64,000 nucleotides of DNA from Thalassolituus sp034111725. Lineage in GTDB: Bacteria; Pseudomonadota; Gammaproteobacteria; Pseudomonadales; Oceanobacteraceae. The notes beneath the pieces were generated by a model, which saw nothing but the letters and a program-made list of their open reading frames with translations, searched no databases and was not told the origin of the DNA. Of the stretch, positions 54,465-63,789 are shown piece after piece; the stretch's first letter is position 1; each line of letters opens with the position of its first letter. The translations under genes and the position numbers were made by a program. Location of the stretch: NCBI RefSeq assembly GCF_034111725.1, contig NZ_JAWUWR010000051.1:1-64000 (forward strand), read 5' to 3'.

Positions 54465-55280
54465 ATGGCCACCTACGCAATCGGTGATGTCCAAGGCTGC
54501 TACGAACCGCTACAACGTTTGTTAGCACACATTAACTTTGATCCCCAGCAAGACCAGCTCTGGTTTGCTGGGGACTTGGTCAATCGTGGCCCACAGTCAC
54601 TGGAAGTTCTGCGTTTTATTAAGAACTTAGGGGATAGCGCTATTAGCGTACTGGGTAATCACGACTTGCATCTATTAGCCATGCACTATGCCAAGCTCAA
54701 TAGCCGTAAAAGCGATACGTTGAAAGCCATATTCGCGGCTTCAGATCGCGATGAATTACTCGATTGGTTGCGGCATCAGCCGCTACTGCATCTCGATCAA
54801 GCACAGAATTGGTGCATGACCCATGCAGGTCTGCCTCCAAAATGGTCGGCAACCACCGCACAAAAGTTGGCGCACGAAGTAGAAGCAGTACTAACGTCCT
54901 TCGACTGCACACCATTCTTCGAAAACATGTACGGCAACAAACCCAATCGCTGGTCGGACGATCTCACAGGTTTTGATCGTTTACGGACGATCGTCAACAG
55001 CCTGACGCGCATGCGCTTTGTTGATGACGAAGGTACGCTAGACCTAACCAGCAAGGAAGGTTTAGACACCGCACCTACGGGCTTTAAACCTTGGTTTGAA
55101 GTAACGCCCCGCCAAGCATCAGCCACGCGTTTGTTATTTGGCCACTGGGCAGCGTTAAACGGTCAGGCTAACGCAGGGAATGTCTTTGCACTGGATACCG
55201 GTTGCGTCTGGGGTGGTGCGTTAACGGCCTTACGACTAGAAGACCAACAGCGCTTTAGTGTTGCTGCTACCCCTGCATAA
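54465..55280 (+). CDS. apaH: Symmetrical bis(5'-nucleosyl)-tetraphosphatase
   Basis: A 271-residue phosphoprotein-phosphatase-fold enzyme that splits Ap4A symmetrically into two ADP and removes Np4A caps from RNA. The metal site is visible: YAIGDVQGCYEPL (DxH variant as in ApaH), WFAGDLVNRGPQS, SVLGNHDLHLL, and GHWAALNG later. A CGGAG ribosome-binding site lies before ATG. Follows apaG by 55 bp. Confidence 0.96.
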   Translation: MATYAIGDVQGCYEPLQRLLAHINFDPQQDQLWFAGDLVNRGPQSLEVLRFIKNLGDSAISVLGNHDLHLLAMHYAKLNSRKSDTLKAIFAASDRDELLDWLRHQPLLHLDQAQNWCMTHAGLPPKWSATTAQKLAHEVEAVLTSFDCTPFFENMYGNKPNRWSDDLTGFDRLRTIVNSLTRMRFVDDEGTLDLTSKEGLDTAPTGFKPWFEVTPRQASATRLLFGHWAALNGQANAGNVFALDTGCVWGGALTALRLEDQQRFSVAATPA

Positions 55281-55344
55281 AATTCAGTATACTCGGACCC
55301 AATAACCCCAAAATTCTGATCCTATTCAGCACAAAGGTACCCAC

Positions 55345-55665
55345 ATGAGCGGATTTAAACGTATTTCCCCAGCCGATGCCAAAGCGATATTAGAGCAAGG
55401 TAAGGCTAAGGTTGCCGATATTCGTGATGCGATGAGCTTTCAAGCTGGGCACATTCGCGACGCCGTGCGCGTTGATAACGACAATCTCCCAGAATTTATG
55501 GCCACCGCAGGTAAAGAGTTGCCGCTACTGGTTTGCTGTTATCACGGCAACTCGAGTCAAGGCGCAGCCCAGTTCTTTAGTGAGCAGGGTTATAGCGACG
55601 TTTATAGCATCGATGGTGGCTACGAAATGTGGAAAATGGTTGCCCCTGACTGGTGTAACCGTTAA
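55345..55665 (+). CDS. glpE: Thiosulfate sulfurtransferase GlpE
   Basis: A 106-residue single rhodanese domain. The active-site loop is CYHGNS with Cys65. Transfers sulfur from thiosulfate to cyanide or thioredoxin. AAAGG ribosome-binding site precedes ATG. Last gene of the cluster, as in pseudomonads. No clear terminator follows. Confidence 0.95.
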   Translation: MSGFKRISPADAKAILEQGKAKVADIRDAMSFQAGHIRDAVRVDNDNLPEFMATAGKELPLLVCCYHGNSSQGAAQFFSEQGYSDVYSIDGGYEMWKMVAPDWCNR

Positions 55666-55982
55666 GCGTTCTATCTGTTTACAGCGGTAGCATCTCTGCT
55701 ATCGCTCCTATCTTTGTTTGTCTATATTCGCATTCTCCTCCCCGCGTTTGTCTAACACCAATTCGACGCACAAAAACTTAACCGTGCATTGATCACATTC
55801 GAACACATCCATAGGTGCATCCCGGCACGGTGAATGCATACTAAAAATAAGGTGTCAGAAAAAGTTAAATTATCTGGCAGATCACAACCAACATAGACCA
55901 TACTGGTTTTAAGAATAAGATTTCACTAACGGATTTATATGTAATTTAGACAACACGTTTTTAGACGAACAAGGGGTGCACC
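55666..55982. other. 317-bp intergenic region upstream of the prkA operon
   Basis: No gene seen. It contains the sigma-54 promoter at 55823-55838 and, between it and the start at 55983, about 145 bp of AT-rich leader. No terminator for glpE is obvious. A TGCA-rich stretch lies upstream of the promoter (about 55783-55820; GTGCAT, GGTGCAT), where an enhancer-binding protein could bind, but no full NtrC site is recognised. Confidence 0.5.
55823..55838 (+). promoter_or_regulatory. Sigma-54 promoter of prkA-yeaH-ycgB operon
   Basis: CGGCACG-GTGA-ATGCA matches the sigma-54 consensus TGGCACG-N4-TTGCA at all but two positions. The invariant GG (55824-55825) and GC (55836-55837) have the exact 10-bp spacing. 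In E. coli the orthologous yeaGH operon is also sigma-54 dependent. Confidence 0.7.
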
Positions 55983-57905
55983 ATGAGCGTATTCAGTCGT
56001 TATCAAGACAGATATCGTGATACTCAAGAAGAGGTCATGAGTCTGCAAGACTACCTCGAACTTTGTAAGCAAGATCCCAACGTATACGCCTCTGCTGCGG
56101 AACGTATGCTGACTGCCATTGGCAAGCCAGAATTTATCGATACCTCCAAAGACCTGCGCTACAGCCGCATTTTTTCCAATAAAGTTATCAAACGTTATCC
56201 TGCCTTTTCTGAATTTTACGGTATGGAAGATGCGGTAGAAAATATCGTGTCATATTTCCGTCACGCTGCCCAAGGCTTAGAAGAACGTAAACAAATTCTC
56301 TATTTACTGGGCCCTGTAGGTGGCGGTAAATCATCGTTAGCTGAACGCTTAAAAGCACTTATTCAAAACGTACCTTTTTATGCCATCAAAGGTTCACCGG
56401 TATTTGAATCCCCTTTAGGATTATTCGACGCTGAAGAAGATGGTGCTATTTTAGAAGAAGATTACGGCATCCAACGACGCTACCTTGGTCGCATCATGTC
56501 ACCTTGGGCGGTAAAGCGTCTGCATGAACTCGGTGGTGACATCAGTAAATTTGAAGTCGTTAAACTCTACCCATCAATTCTCGATCAGGTCGGTGTTGCG
56601 AAAACAGAACCCGGCGATGAAAACAACCAAGATATTTCCGCCTTAGTCGGTAAAGTAGACATTCGTAAACTGGAAGATTTCTCCCAAGATGATCCAGATG
56701 CGTATTCCTATTCAGGTTCTCTCTGTCGTGCCAACCAAGGTTTGATGGAATTCGTAGAAATGTTTAAAGCACCAATTAAAGTGCTGCATCCACTATTAAC
56801 CGCTACTCAAGAAGGTAACTATAACGGTACTGAAGGTACTGGCGCTATGCCGTTTGAAGGTATTATTTTAGCTCACTCAAACGAATCCGAATGGCAGGCA
56901 TTCCGCAACAATAAAAACAACGAGGCCTTCCTCGACCGTGTTTATATTGTCAAGGTACCATACTGCATTCGTGTCGATGAAGAGGTGAAGATTTACGAGA
57001 AATTGTTATCAACCAGTTCTTTATCAACCGCTCATTGCGCTCCTGATACGCTCAGTATGCTCGCGAAGTTCACCGTACTATCACGTCTAAAAGTACCTGA
57101 GAACTCCAGTGTTTACTCAAAAATGCGGATTTACAACGGTGAGAATTTAAAAGATACCGATCCTAAAGCTAAATCGATGCAAGAATACCGTGATTCAGCA
57201 GGTGTCGACGAAGGCATGAACGGTATTTCTACCCGTTTCGCCTTTAAAATTCTGTCTAAAGTATTTAACTTCGATGCCACGGAAATAGCCGCCAACCCTG
57301 TACATTTAATGTATGTACTCGAACAAGCGATTGAACAAGAGCAATACCCTGAAGAAGTTCACAATCGATACCTCAACTATTTAAAAGAATACCTAGCGAC
57401 TGAGTATGTCGACTTTATCGGTAAAGAAATCCAGACCGCCTATCTCGAATCTTACTCTGAATATGGTCAGAATATTTTTGATCGCTATATCACCTATGCA
57501 GACTTCTGGATTCAGGATCAAGAATACCGTGACCCTGAAACCGGCGAAATGCTCGACCGTGTTGCGATTAACGAAGAGCTAGAAAAAATTGAAAAATCCG
57601 CTGGCATCAGCAATCCAAAAGATTTCCGTAACGAAATCGTGAATTTTGTATTGCGTGCACGTGCAAATAACAACGGCAATAACCCGTCATGGCAGTCGTA
57701 CGAAAAAATGCGCGCCGTGATCGAGAAGAAAATGTTCTCGAATACCGAAGATTTACTCCCAGTTATTTCCTTCTCGGCTAAATCGTCTAACGATGATCAA
57801 AGAAAACATGATGACTTTGTCGCCCGTATGACAGAACGAGGCTACACGGAGAAACAAGTAAGACTGCTGTCCGAATGGTATCTGCGCGTCCGTAAGTCGC
57901 AGTAA
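55983..57905 (+). CDS. yeaG: PrkA family serine protein kinase (YeaG)
   Basis: A 640-residue protein with an AAA+ like PrkA domain. The P-loop is GPVGGGKSS (residues 110-118). The C-terminal kinase-like domain is distant from Hanks kinases. In E. coli YeaG acts with YeaH in sustained nitrogen starvation and stress; recent work questions whether it is a kinase or a protease-like AAA+ enzyme. The gene is followed at 31 bp by yeaH and by ycgB, the standard three-gene set. AAGGGG ribosome-binding region precedes ATG 55983. Confidence 0.95.
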   Translation: MSVFSRYQDRYRDTQEEVMSLQDYLELCKQDPNVYASAAERMLTAIGKPEFIDTSKDLRYSRIFSNKVIKRYPAFSEFYGMEDAVENIVSYFRHAAQGLEERKQILYLLGPVGGGKSSLAERLKALIQNVPFYAIKGSPVFESPLGLFDAEEDGAILEEDYGIQRRYLGRIMSPWAVKRLHELGGDISKFEVVKLYPSILDQVGVAKTEPGDENNQDISALVGKVDIRKLEDFSQDDPDAYSYSGSLCRANQGLMEFVEMFKAPIKVLHPLLTATQEGNYNGTEGTGAMPFEGIILAHSNESEWQAFRNNKNNEAFLDRVYIVKVPYCIRVDEEVKIYEKLLSTSSLSTAHCAPDTLSMLAKFTVLSRLKVPENSSVYSKMRIYNGENLKDTDPKAKSMQEYRDSAGVDEGMNGISTRFAFKILSKVFNFDATEIAANPVHLMYVLEQAIEQEQYPEEVHNRYLNYLKEYLATEYVDFIGKEIQTAYLESYSEYGQNIFDRYITYADFWIQDQEYRDPETGEMLDRVAINEELEKIEKSAGISNPKDFRNEIVNFVLRARANNNGNNPSWQSYEKMRAVIEKKMFSNTEDLLPVISFSAKSSNDDQRKHDDFVARMTERGYTEKQVRLLSEWYLRVRKSQ

Positions 57906-57936
57906 AAAGCCAATACTGGCGCCTAAGGGGAATTGC

Positions 57937-59217
57937 ATGTCCTATGTTATTGACCGTCGTTTGAACGGCAAGAATAAAAGCACAGTAAACCGGCAGCGCT
58001 TTCTTAAGCGCTACCAGCAGCACATAAAAGAGGCAGTGTCGGATGCTGTTAATCGCCGCTCCATCACTGACATGGAACGCGGCGAGCAAATTAGTATTCC
58101 AACGCGTAATACCCATGAACCCGTTATATCGCACGGTAAAGGGGGCAAGCAGCACCGCGTGTATCCAGGTAATAAGCAATTTGGTACCGGCGACGAGTTA
58201 GAAAAACCCAAACAAGGTGGTGGCGGCGCTGGCAGTGGCAATGCCAGCAACTCAGGTGAAGGCGAAGAAGACTTCACTTTCTTTATCACTAAAGAGGAGT
58301 TTTTAAACTATTTATTCGACGATTTAGCCTTGCCGAATATGGTGAAAAAAACGTTAGCAAAAACCAAAGAATTCAAAACTCGTCGCGCAGGTTTTGTGTC
58401 TGAAGGTACACCAAATAATTTGTCGGTTGTGCGTTCAATGCGTAATGCCCATGCACGTCGTATCGGCATGGGCTCTGGTAAACGGCGTAAGCTAAAAGAA
58501 CTGCAACAACTATTGCTTGATACCGAAGCGCAAACTCCAGCTGACGAAGTCATGCTGAACAGCTTAAAAGAACAAATCGCCGATGTAGAACGACGTTTAA
58601 AACTCATCCCCTTTATCGACGACATTGATCTGCGTTATCGCAACAAAGTAAAAGTGCCGACGCCATCCAGCAAAGCCGTGATGTTTTGTATTATGGATGT
58701 GTCAGGCTCCATGACTCAGGATGTGAAAGATATCGCTAAACGCTTTTATATTTTGCTGTATCTCTTCTTACAAAAAACCTACGAACACATTGAGATAGTA
58801 TTCATTCGCCACCACACCAGCGCGAAAGAAGTAACCGAAGAAGAGTTTTTCTATTCTCGTGAAACTGGCGGCACCATAGTATCCAGCGCGTTAAATCTAA
58901 TGAGCCAAATCATTGAGGATCGCTACAACTCAGAAGAATGGAATATCTATGCAGCCCAAGCGTCAGATGGCGACAACTGGGACGATGACTCACCGGTATG
59001 CTCACGTATATTGGCAGAAAAATTATTACCAGCGGTACAATACTTTGCTTACATAGAGATCACCCCGAATCAGCATCAAGCGCTGTGGACGGCGTATCAA
59101 AATTTAAGTCGAGCTTTTGCTAACCAATTTGCTCTTGCGCAAATACGCGGCCCCGAGGATATTTTTCCGGTATTCCGCGAACTATTCGCCAAAGATCGGG
59201 TTAAGGAGGCGATATGA
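57937..59217 (+). CDS. yeaH: YeaH family protein (DUF444)
   Basis: A 426-residue DUF444 protein with a von Willebrand A-like domain: MDVSGSMTQDVKDIAKRFY is a MIDAS motif. A glycine-rich linker (GGGGAGSGNAS, about 90-105) lies before it. The C-terminus shows RETGGTIVSSALNL. It works with PrkA. AAGGGG ribosome-binding site. The stop overlaps the start of ycgB by four bases (ATGA). Confidence 0.95.
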   Translation: MSYVIDRRLNGKNKSTVNRQRFLKRYQQHIKEAVSDAVNRRSITDMERGEQISIPTRNTHEPVISHGKGGKQHRVYPGNKQFGTGDELEKPKQGGGGAGSGNASNSGEGEEDFTFFITKEEFLNYLFDDLALPNMVKKTLAKTKEFKTRRAGFVSEGTPNNLSVVRSMRNAHARRIGMGSGKRRKLKELQQLLLDTEAQTPADEVMLNSLKEQIADVERRLKLIPFIDDIDLRYRNKVKVPTPSSKAVMFCIMDVSGSMTQDVKDIAKRFYILLYLFLQKTYEHIEIVFIRHHTSAKEVTEEEFFYSRETGGTIVSSALNLMSQIIEDRYNSEEWNIYAAQASDGDNWDDDSPVCSRILAEKLLPAVQYFAYIEITPNQHQALWTAYQNLSRAFANQFALAQIRGPEDIFPVFRELFAKDRVKEAI

Positions 59218-60719
59218 GCAACTATATCTCGACGGATTCTGATTGGACTTTTGAATTATTAGAGGAGTACGACCGCGAAATAGCCCGGGTTGCTGCTATT
59301 TATAAGCTGGATACGTATCCGAACCAGATTGAAGTTATTAGCGCAGAGCAAATGATGGATGCCTACTCTTCAGTGGGCATGCCGATTGGCTACAACCACT
59401 GGTCGTACGGCAAACAATTTTTATCTACGCAAAAAAGCTATAAGCGCGGACAGATGGGGCTGGCCTACGAAATTGTCATTAACTCTAACCCCTGCATAGC
59501 CTACTTAATGGAAGAGAATACTCTTCCGATGCAAGCATTGGTCATTGCTCACGCTTGCTACGGCCATAATTCTTTTTTCAAAAACAACTATTTATTCCGT
59601 ACTTGGACCGACGCTGGATCAATTATTGATTACTTAGTATTTGCCAAAAATTATGTACGTAAGTGCGAAGAACGCCACGGCCAAGAAGAAGTGGAACGCG
59701 TATTAGATGCTTGCCATGCTCTACAAAACTACGGCGTCGATCGCTATCGCAGACCGTCACCCATATCCGCAGCAGAAGAACGCGTACGCCAGCAAGAGCG
59801 AGAAGAAATTCGCCAGCAACAATTAAATGATTTATGGCGCACTATTCCATTAAAGAAAAAAGATGATGCCCCACGTAAACGCCGTCAGTATCCATCAGAA
59901 CCACAAGAAAACTTACTCTATTTCCTAGAGAAAAATGCGCCTTTGCTAGAACCTTGGCAACGTGAGCTGATTCGTATTGTACGTAAAGTATCTCAGTACT
60001 TTTATCCTCAGCGCCAAACTCAGGTCATGAACGAAGGCTGGGCAACTTTTTGGCATTACACCATTCTTAACCACCTGTACGATGAAGGTAAGGTCAACGA
60101 AGGCTTTATGATGGAGTTTTTAACTTCTCATACTAATGTGGTGTTCCAACCTGGATTCGACTCTCCTTATTTCAACGGCATTAATCCCTACGCTTTAGGG
60201 TTTAATATGTTTTGCGACATTAAGCGGATTTGTGAAAATCCAACGGACGAAGATCGCGAGTGGTTCCCCGACATAGCAGGAAAAGACTGGTTAGAAACTG
60301 TCCATTTTGCGATGAAGAACTTTAAAGACGAAAGCTTTATTCAACAGTTTTTATCGCCTCACCTAATGCGTGAATTCCACTTATTTAGCATTTACGATGA
60401 TGAAGAAGCACCAACCTATAAAGTAGGCGCTATCCACAACGAAAATGGTTATCGTAAGCTACGTGAAACCTTAGCGCGGCAATACGATTTATCCATGCGT
60501 GAACCTAACATTCAAATTGTATCGGTGGATATTGAAGGTGATCGTTCAATGACGCTGCGTCACACACGTCAAAATAGTACGCCGTTATCAGGCGATACCT
60601 ATGAGGTACTGAAGCATCTGCATAGCTTATGGGGATTCGATATTCATTTAGAATCTTGGGATAACGACAAGAAAATAAGTCGAATGAGCTGCCCGTCTAT
60701 TACCTTGGATGATTTATAG
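59214..60719 (+). CDS. ycgB: SpoVR family protein (YcgB)
   Basis: A 501-residue SpoVR-family protein. Motifs: GHNSFFKNNYLFRTWTDAGS, MNEGWATFWHYTI (HExxH-like helix replaced by an EGWA-type site) and a C-terminal half with NPYALGFNMFCDI. The family is needed for spore cortex in Bacillus, but in proteobacteria it forms a unit with PrkA and YeaH. Function unknown. The start has a perfect AAGGAGG ribosome-binding site and overlaps yeaH by four bases. Confidence 0.95.
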   Translation: MSNYISTDSDWTFELLEEYDREIARVAAIYKLDTYPNQIEVISAEQMMDAYSSVGMPIGYNHWSYGKQFLSTQKSYKRGQMGLAYEIVINSNPCIAYLMEENTLPMQALVIAHACYGHNSFFKNNYLFRTWTDAGSIIDYLVFAKNYVRKCEERHGQEEVERVLDACHALQNYGVDRYRRPSPISAAEERVRQQEREEIRQQQLNDLWRTIPLKKKDDAPRKRRQYPSEPQENLLYFLEKNAPLLEPWQRELIRIVRKVSQYFYPQRQTQVMNEGWATFWHYTILNHLYDEGKVNEGFMMEFLTSHTNVVFQPGFDSPYFNGINPYALGFNMFCDIKRICENPTDEDREWFPDIAGKDWLETVHFAMKNFKDESFIQQFLSPHLMREFHLFSIYDDEEAPTYKVGAIHNENGYRKLRETLARQYDLSMREPNIQIVSVDIEGDRSMTLRHTRQNSTPLSGDTYEVLKHLHSLWGFDIHLESWDNDKKISRMSCPSITLDDL

Positions 60720-60725
60720 CAAGAC

Positions 60726-60765
60726 GATACAAACAAGCTAGAAATGATGCAAACAAGCTAGGAAC
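60726..60765. repeat. Tandem 20-bp direct repeat
   Basis: Two adjacent 20-bp units, 60726-60745 and 60746-60765, both containing CAAACAAGCTAG, with 17 of 20 bases identical. It lies just after the ycgB stop. Probably a small duplication. Confidence 0.75.
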
Positions 60766-60795
60766 GAAATTTCACAGCAGCAGTATTAAACAGCA

Positions 60796-60828
60796 ATAAA
60801 AAGCCGCCAACTTAGGCGGCTTTTTTAT
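60796..60828. terminator. Bidirectional terminator (ycgB / flgT)
   Basis: AATAAAAAGCCGCC, loop AACTTA, GGCGGC followed by TTTTTTATT. Stem GCCGCC/GGCGGC at 60803-60820. Confidence 0.93.
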
Positions 60829-60842
60829 TATGACCTTTTTAA

Positions 60843-62033
60843 TTACCAAGCTATAACCATGTCATCACGCTGAATCGACATATGCTCTGCTGACGATGCC
60901 ATATCGGCAATAATAAACTGAGGCTGTACTTGCTTAACCGTTACCACGGTAGCCATGTCAGTTAATTCAGTACGTGGTTCTAGATCAAGATTATAAAATG
61001 TACCGGTACGATACACCTGAAACTTATCACCAGGACGAATACCCGCTCCAGCGCTTGCTTCAATGTGCAACCGGTTGCCACGCGCTTTTACAATACGAGC
61101 CATAAAAGGCTGACAACGCAAGACTTCACCGACATCATCCGCAACGGTCGTTAATACATCTTTAACTTGATCACCGTAATTTGTTAGCCAAAATGATGGA
61201 GTTGCAAAACCGACATCGGCATCAGCTCGCTCGCCCCAACCTCCTTGAGTGTGGTAACTACGTTGAAATAACATGGCCCCACTTAATCCATCGTGCACAA
61301 ATACATCAACAACAAATTGACGTTGGCGATCTTTGTGGCCAAAGCCAACGCTGTCTAATAGTGAAAATCCTCTTTTTTGCTGCTCTGGTTCAAAATCCAG
61401 ATCACGGACAACACCAGATACTACATATTGCGCGCCCAGCTGAGTCGCTAACGCAACCGAGGTGGTCAATCTTTGCTGCGCTGTCTCAGTCGACGGAGCA
61501 CTACGAGGATCTTGATACAAACTGATTCGCGAGGCATCCATCACATGCACATTGCCACGCCCATTAAGTGTATTGACCAGCACTCTGGGGAGCGCCTGTT
61601 CAACATTTTCTAAGCGCCCATAGGTTGCTTGTTGCGGTTGCGCCAATCCGAAACCAGCAACAGCAATGGCCTTGCGGTAACGTTGAGATGAACCTGGGCA
61701 CATAGCTTGGCTGCTGACTTCCGCACGAATAGCGACTTGATAAACACCATCATGGCTGTCTTCCCACAAGACTTCCACATCATGCACTTGAGCATTACTT
61801 TGCACACGTACTTCATCCTGTTCGATAACGCCGTGCTCCATTAATTGGGTGCTGCTAATTTGCGCACCACCGCGCAATGTCGCCTGTTGCAGAGCGTCTT
61901 TCAATGCCTGCTCGCGAGCATAAGATACCGCTCCAGTCAGAGCCGCCTCGCCCACCACCTCAACCGTTAACGCCTGTGCAGGCGCCGACAACGACACGAG
62001 AGCCATCAAACTCACAAACAAGAAAGTACGCAT
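60843..62033 (-). CDS. flgT: Flagellar accessory protein FlgT
   Basis: A 396-residue periplasmic protein (signal peptide ending PAQA, about residue 21) of the FlgT family, which forms the H ring of polar flagella in Vibrio and relatives. N-terminal VEVVGEAALTGAVSYAREQAL, middle domain with LATQLGAQYVVSGVVRDL, C-terminal SH3-like domain (GDKFQVYRTGTFYNLD). Twelve bases after flgP, same strand, so they form an operon. The CsgG-like middle domain is also the nearest pattern to the first gene of the motor-like operon at 31400. Confidence 0.92.
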   Translation of the reverse strand: MRTFLFVSLMALVSLSAPAQALTVEVVGEAALTGAVSYAREQALKDALQQATLRGGAQISSTQLMEHGVIEQDEVRVQSNAQVHDVEVLWEDSHDGVYQVAIRAEVSSQAMCPGSSQRYRKAIAVAGFGLAQPQQATYGRLENVEQALPRVLVNTLNGRGNVHVMDASRISLYQDPRSAPSTETAQQRLTTSVALATQLGAQYVVSGVVRDLDFEPEQQKRGFSLLDSVGFGHKDRQRQFVVDVFVHDGLSGAMLFQRSYHTQGGWGERADADVGFATPSFWLTNYGDQVKDVLTTVADDVGEVLRCQPFMARIVKARGNRLHIEASAGAGIRPGDKFQVYRTGTFYNLDLEPRTELTDMATVVTVKQVQPQFIIADMASSAEHMSIQRDDMVIAW

Positions 62034-62045
62034 AGCTAACCCCTA

Positions 62046-62669
62046 TTATTCAATAAAGTAGAAGCCGCCCTCAGGCACACTCGCTTCACCTTGCACGCGT
62101 TGACGTTGACTCGAGGCAAAGTTATTAGAACTCTGGCCACCAAGGGGAACCCGACAATCGACATTAAAACGCTGGCTATCTGCGGTTTGTAAACAGTTAC
62201 GGAACCCTTGATCTATGATCATTTCCAATACAGTTTCGACACTGCCATCGGGCATCACATCGGAGGACACGACGCGAGCGCCATGCATATAGGTCTCAAC
62301 ATAAGAGCGGAAACGATCATTCAATACGACCATGTCACGCACTGTGGTGCTACCTTGAACGGAAGTCCCATAAACACGCTCAGCCATAGAGCGATAGGCG
62401 TCCATTTTCGACGCTCGAATCGCCATCAAGCGGCGTTGCACTTCGCTCTTTTTGGAATCGGTCGTATCCGTAGCGCCGTAGCCTACGACGCGCAGCACCA
62501 TAGGAGCGATAGGATCAATTTCTTGTTCGACAGGTTGAAAATAGGCTTCCGGCTGCTCGACGTAATTACCATCCTGAATGAGTGCATCAGAACACCCCTG
62601 CAAACCGAAAACCGTGGCAACTCCTAACACCAACACCCGTAATTTACCGGCGACACCTGACTGTTTCAT
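62046..62669 (-). CDS. flgP: Flagellar lipoprotein FlgP (LPP20 family)
   Basis: A 207-residue outer-membrane lipoprotein (LQGC, Cys26). FlgP forms basal disks or rings in polar flagella. The conserved block KSEVQRRLMAIRASKMDAYRSMAERVYG and the following VSSDVMPDGSVETVLEM are family features. The start ATG 62669 is best, with GGGAG six bases upstream; ATG 62675 abuts the ribosome-binding site. Preceded by a palindrome (62683-62713). Confidence 0.9.
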   Translation of the reverse strand: MKQSGVAGKLRVLVLGVATVFGLQGCSDALIQDGNYVEQPEAYFQPVEQEIDPIAPMVLRVVGYGATDTTDSKKSEVQRRLMAIRASKMDAYRSMAERVYGTSVQGSTTVRDMVVLNDRFRSYVETYMHGARVVSSDVMPDGSVETVLEMIIDQGFRNCLQTADSQRFNVDCRVPLGGQSSNNFASSQRQRVQGEASVPEGGFYFIE

Positions 62670-62682
62670 ATTCATCTCCCAC

Positions 62683-62713
62683 CCGATATAGGCTCTCATG
62701 CAATCTATATCGG
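62683..62713 (-). promoter_or_regulatory. Palindrome upstream of flgP
   Basis: CCGATATAG (62683-62691) and CTATATCGG (62705-62713) are perfect 9-bp arms around 13 bases. It lies only 14 bases before the flgP start. Could be an operator or an RNA hairpin near the ribosome-binding site. No sigma-54 site with proper spacing found. Confidence 0.45.
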
Positions 62714-62729
62714 CCGATTGACGAAATGT

Positions 62730-63683
62730 TTAATGTTTTTCTTGCTGAGTAGCGTGAATATCAGTGGCCGTGGCCGCTACAGCCTTGCCATTAAATGGCC
62801 ATAACCAACGTAAGAGCCGATCTAACGACTGATGCCATTGATACAAGGCTAAGCCGCTCAACAACAATGCCGCGCCACCGGCAGAACTCCATTGCAGTCG
62901 TTCATCGCGCAACCAATATCCCCATAAAACAGCCAGAACCGGCGCGATCAAAGTAATAAGGGTCACTCGTGACGTCGGTAAATGTTTGAGCACCAAGAAA
63001 TACAGCATAAAGCCCAACAATGAACCAAAGATAACTAGGTATCCTAAACCTAGCATTGAGCTAAGCGGCCATGCGTCGGGGATATGAACACCAAACCACG
63101 GCAACGATAGTGCATAGGCCAACGATGAAACCCAGAGTGTTCCACTGGTCTGCACCATAGGATGCAAGCCAGCATTCGCGGCTTTTACCCAAACGGCACT
63201 CGCTGCAAAGCACAATACCGACACTACCGTTCCCAAAATGCCGCGCCAAGACTCCGCATCGAACATCATGCGTGCCGATACGACTAACGCCAAACCACAT
63301 ATAGCAATTAAGAGCGCAATAATCCGCGCCGGCGTTAATTCGCGTTCACCTAACCACCAATAAGCGAGCGCTCCCGATAGCATGGGAGACAAGCCATATA
63401 AAACAGAGATTAAGCCCGAGGGAATATAGGCCGCTCCCCAATAAACCGACATCATAGCGCCATAGACCCCTAAACTACCGGCGACATAACTCATTAAGGC
63501 AGGACGAGTTAACACTAACCGTTGCCCCAAAATCAGTAATAGAGGTAACGACAACAAAGCGCTAAGCCACATACGCAGTGACACCGCCGTAAAAAAATCG
63601 AGTCCCCCTAAACTAAATTGAATAGCGACAGGGGTTGTCGACCAAATAAATATAACGAATAAATAAGCAATAATAATCAGCAT
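62730..63683 (-). CDS. EamA/DMT family transporter
   Basis: A 317-residue inner-membrane protein with ten predicted helices in two EamA repeats (first about 5-140, second about 150-290). Motifs such as IIAYLFVIFIWSTTPVAIQ and, in the second repeat, YLVIFGSLLGFMLYFLVLKHL are typical. Substrate cannot be read. The start is ATG 63683 with AGGTG six bases upstream; a longer frame to 63734 would begin inside a terminator. No terminator separates it from flgP, so partial read-through is possible. Confidence 0.92.
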   Translation of the reverse strand: MLIIIAYLFVIFIWSTTPVAIQFSLGGLDFFTAVSLRMWLSALLSLPLLLILGQRLVLTRPALMSYVAGSLGVYGAMMSVYWGAAYIPSGLISVLYGLSPMLSGALAYWWLGERELTPARIIALLIAICGLALVVSARMMFDAESWRGILGTVVSVLCFAASAVWVKAANAGLHPMVQTSGTLWVSSLAYALSLPWFGVHIPDAWPLSSMLGLGYLVIFGSLLGFMLYFLVLKHLPTSRVTLITLIAPVLAVLWGYWLRDERLQWSSAGGAALLLSGLALYQWHQSLDRLLRWLWPFNGKAVAATATDIHATQQEKH

Positions 63684-63732
63684 GATTTCACCTGTATTTG
63701 CTGATTGAAACATCCTCCTAAATAACAACCAC

Positions 63733-63764
63733 AAAAAAGGCCGCTATTATCGGCGGCCTTTTTA
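63733..63764 (-). terminator. Strong hairpin terminator upstream of EamA gene
   Basis: AAAAAGGCCGC (63734-63744), loop of eight, GCGGCCTTTTT (63753-63763). Its place 27 bases after the stop at 63790 suggests it ends a minus-strand gene to the right. Confidence 0.85.
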
Positions 63765-63789
63765 AATAGAGCGTTATTACACTAGATTC

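Noticed and set aside
62690..62712. Sigma-54 promoter upstream of flgP
   Set aside because: A GG and a GC are present but 12 instead of 10 bases apart.
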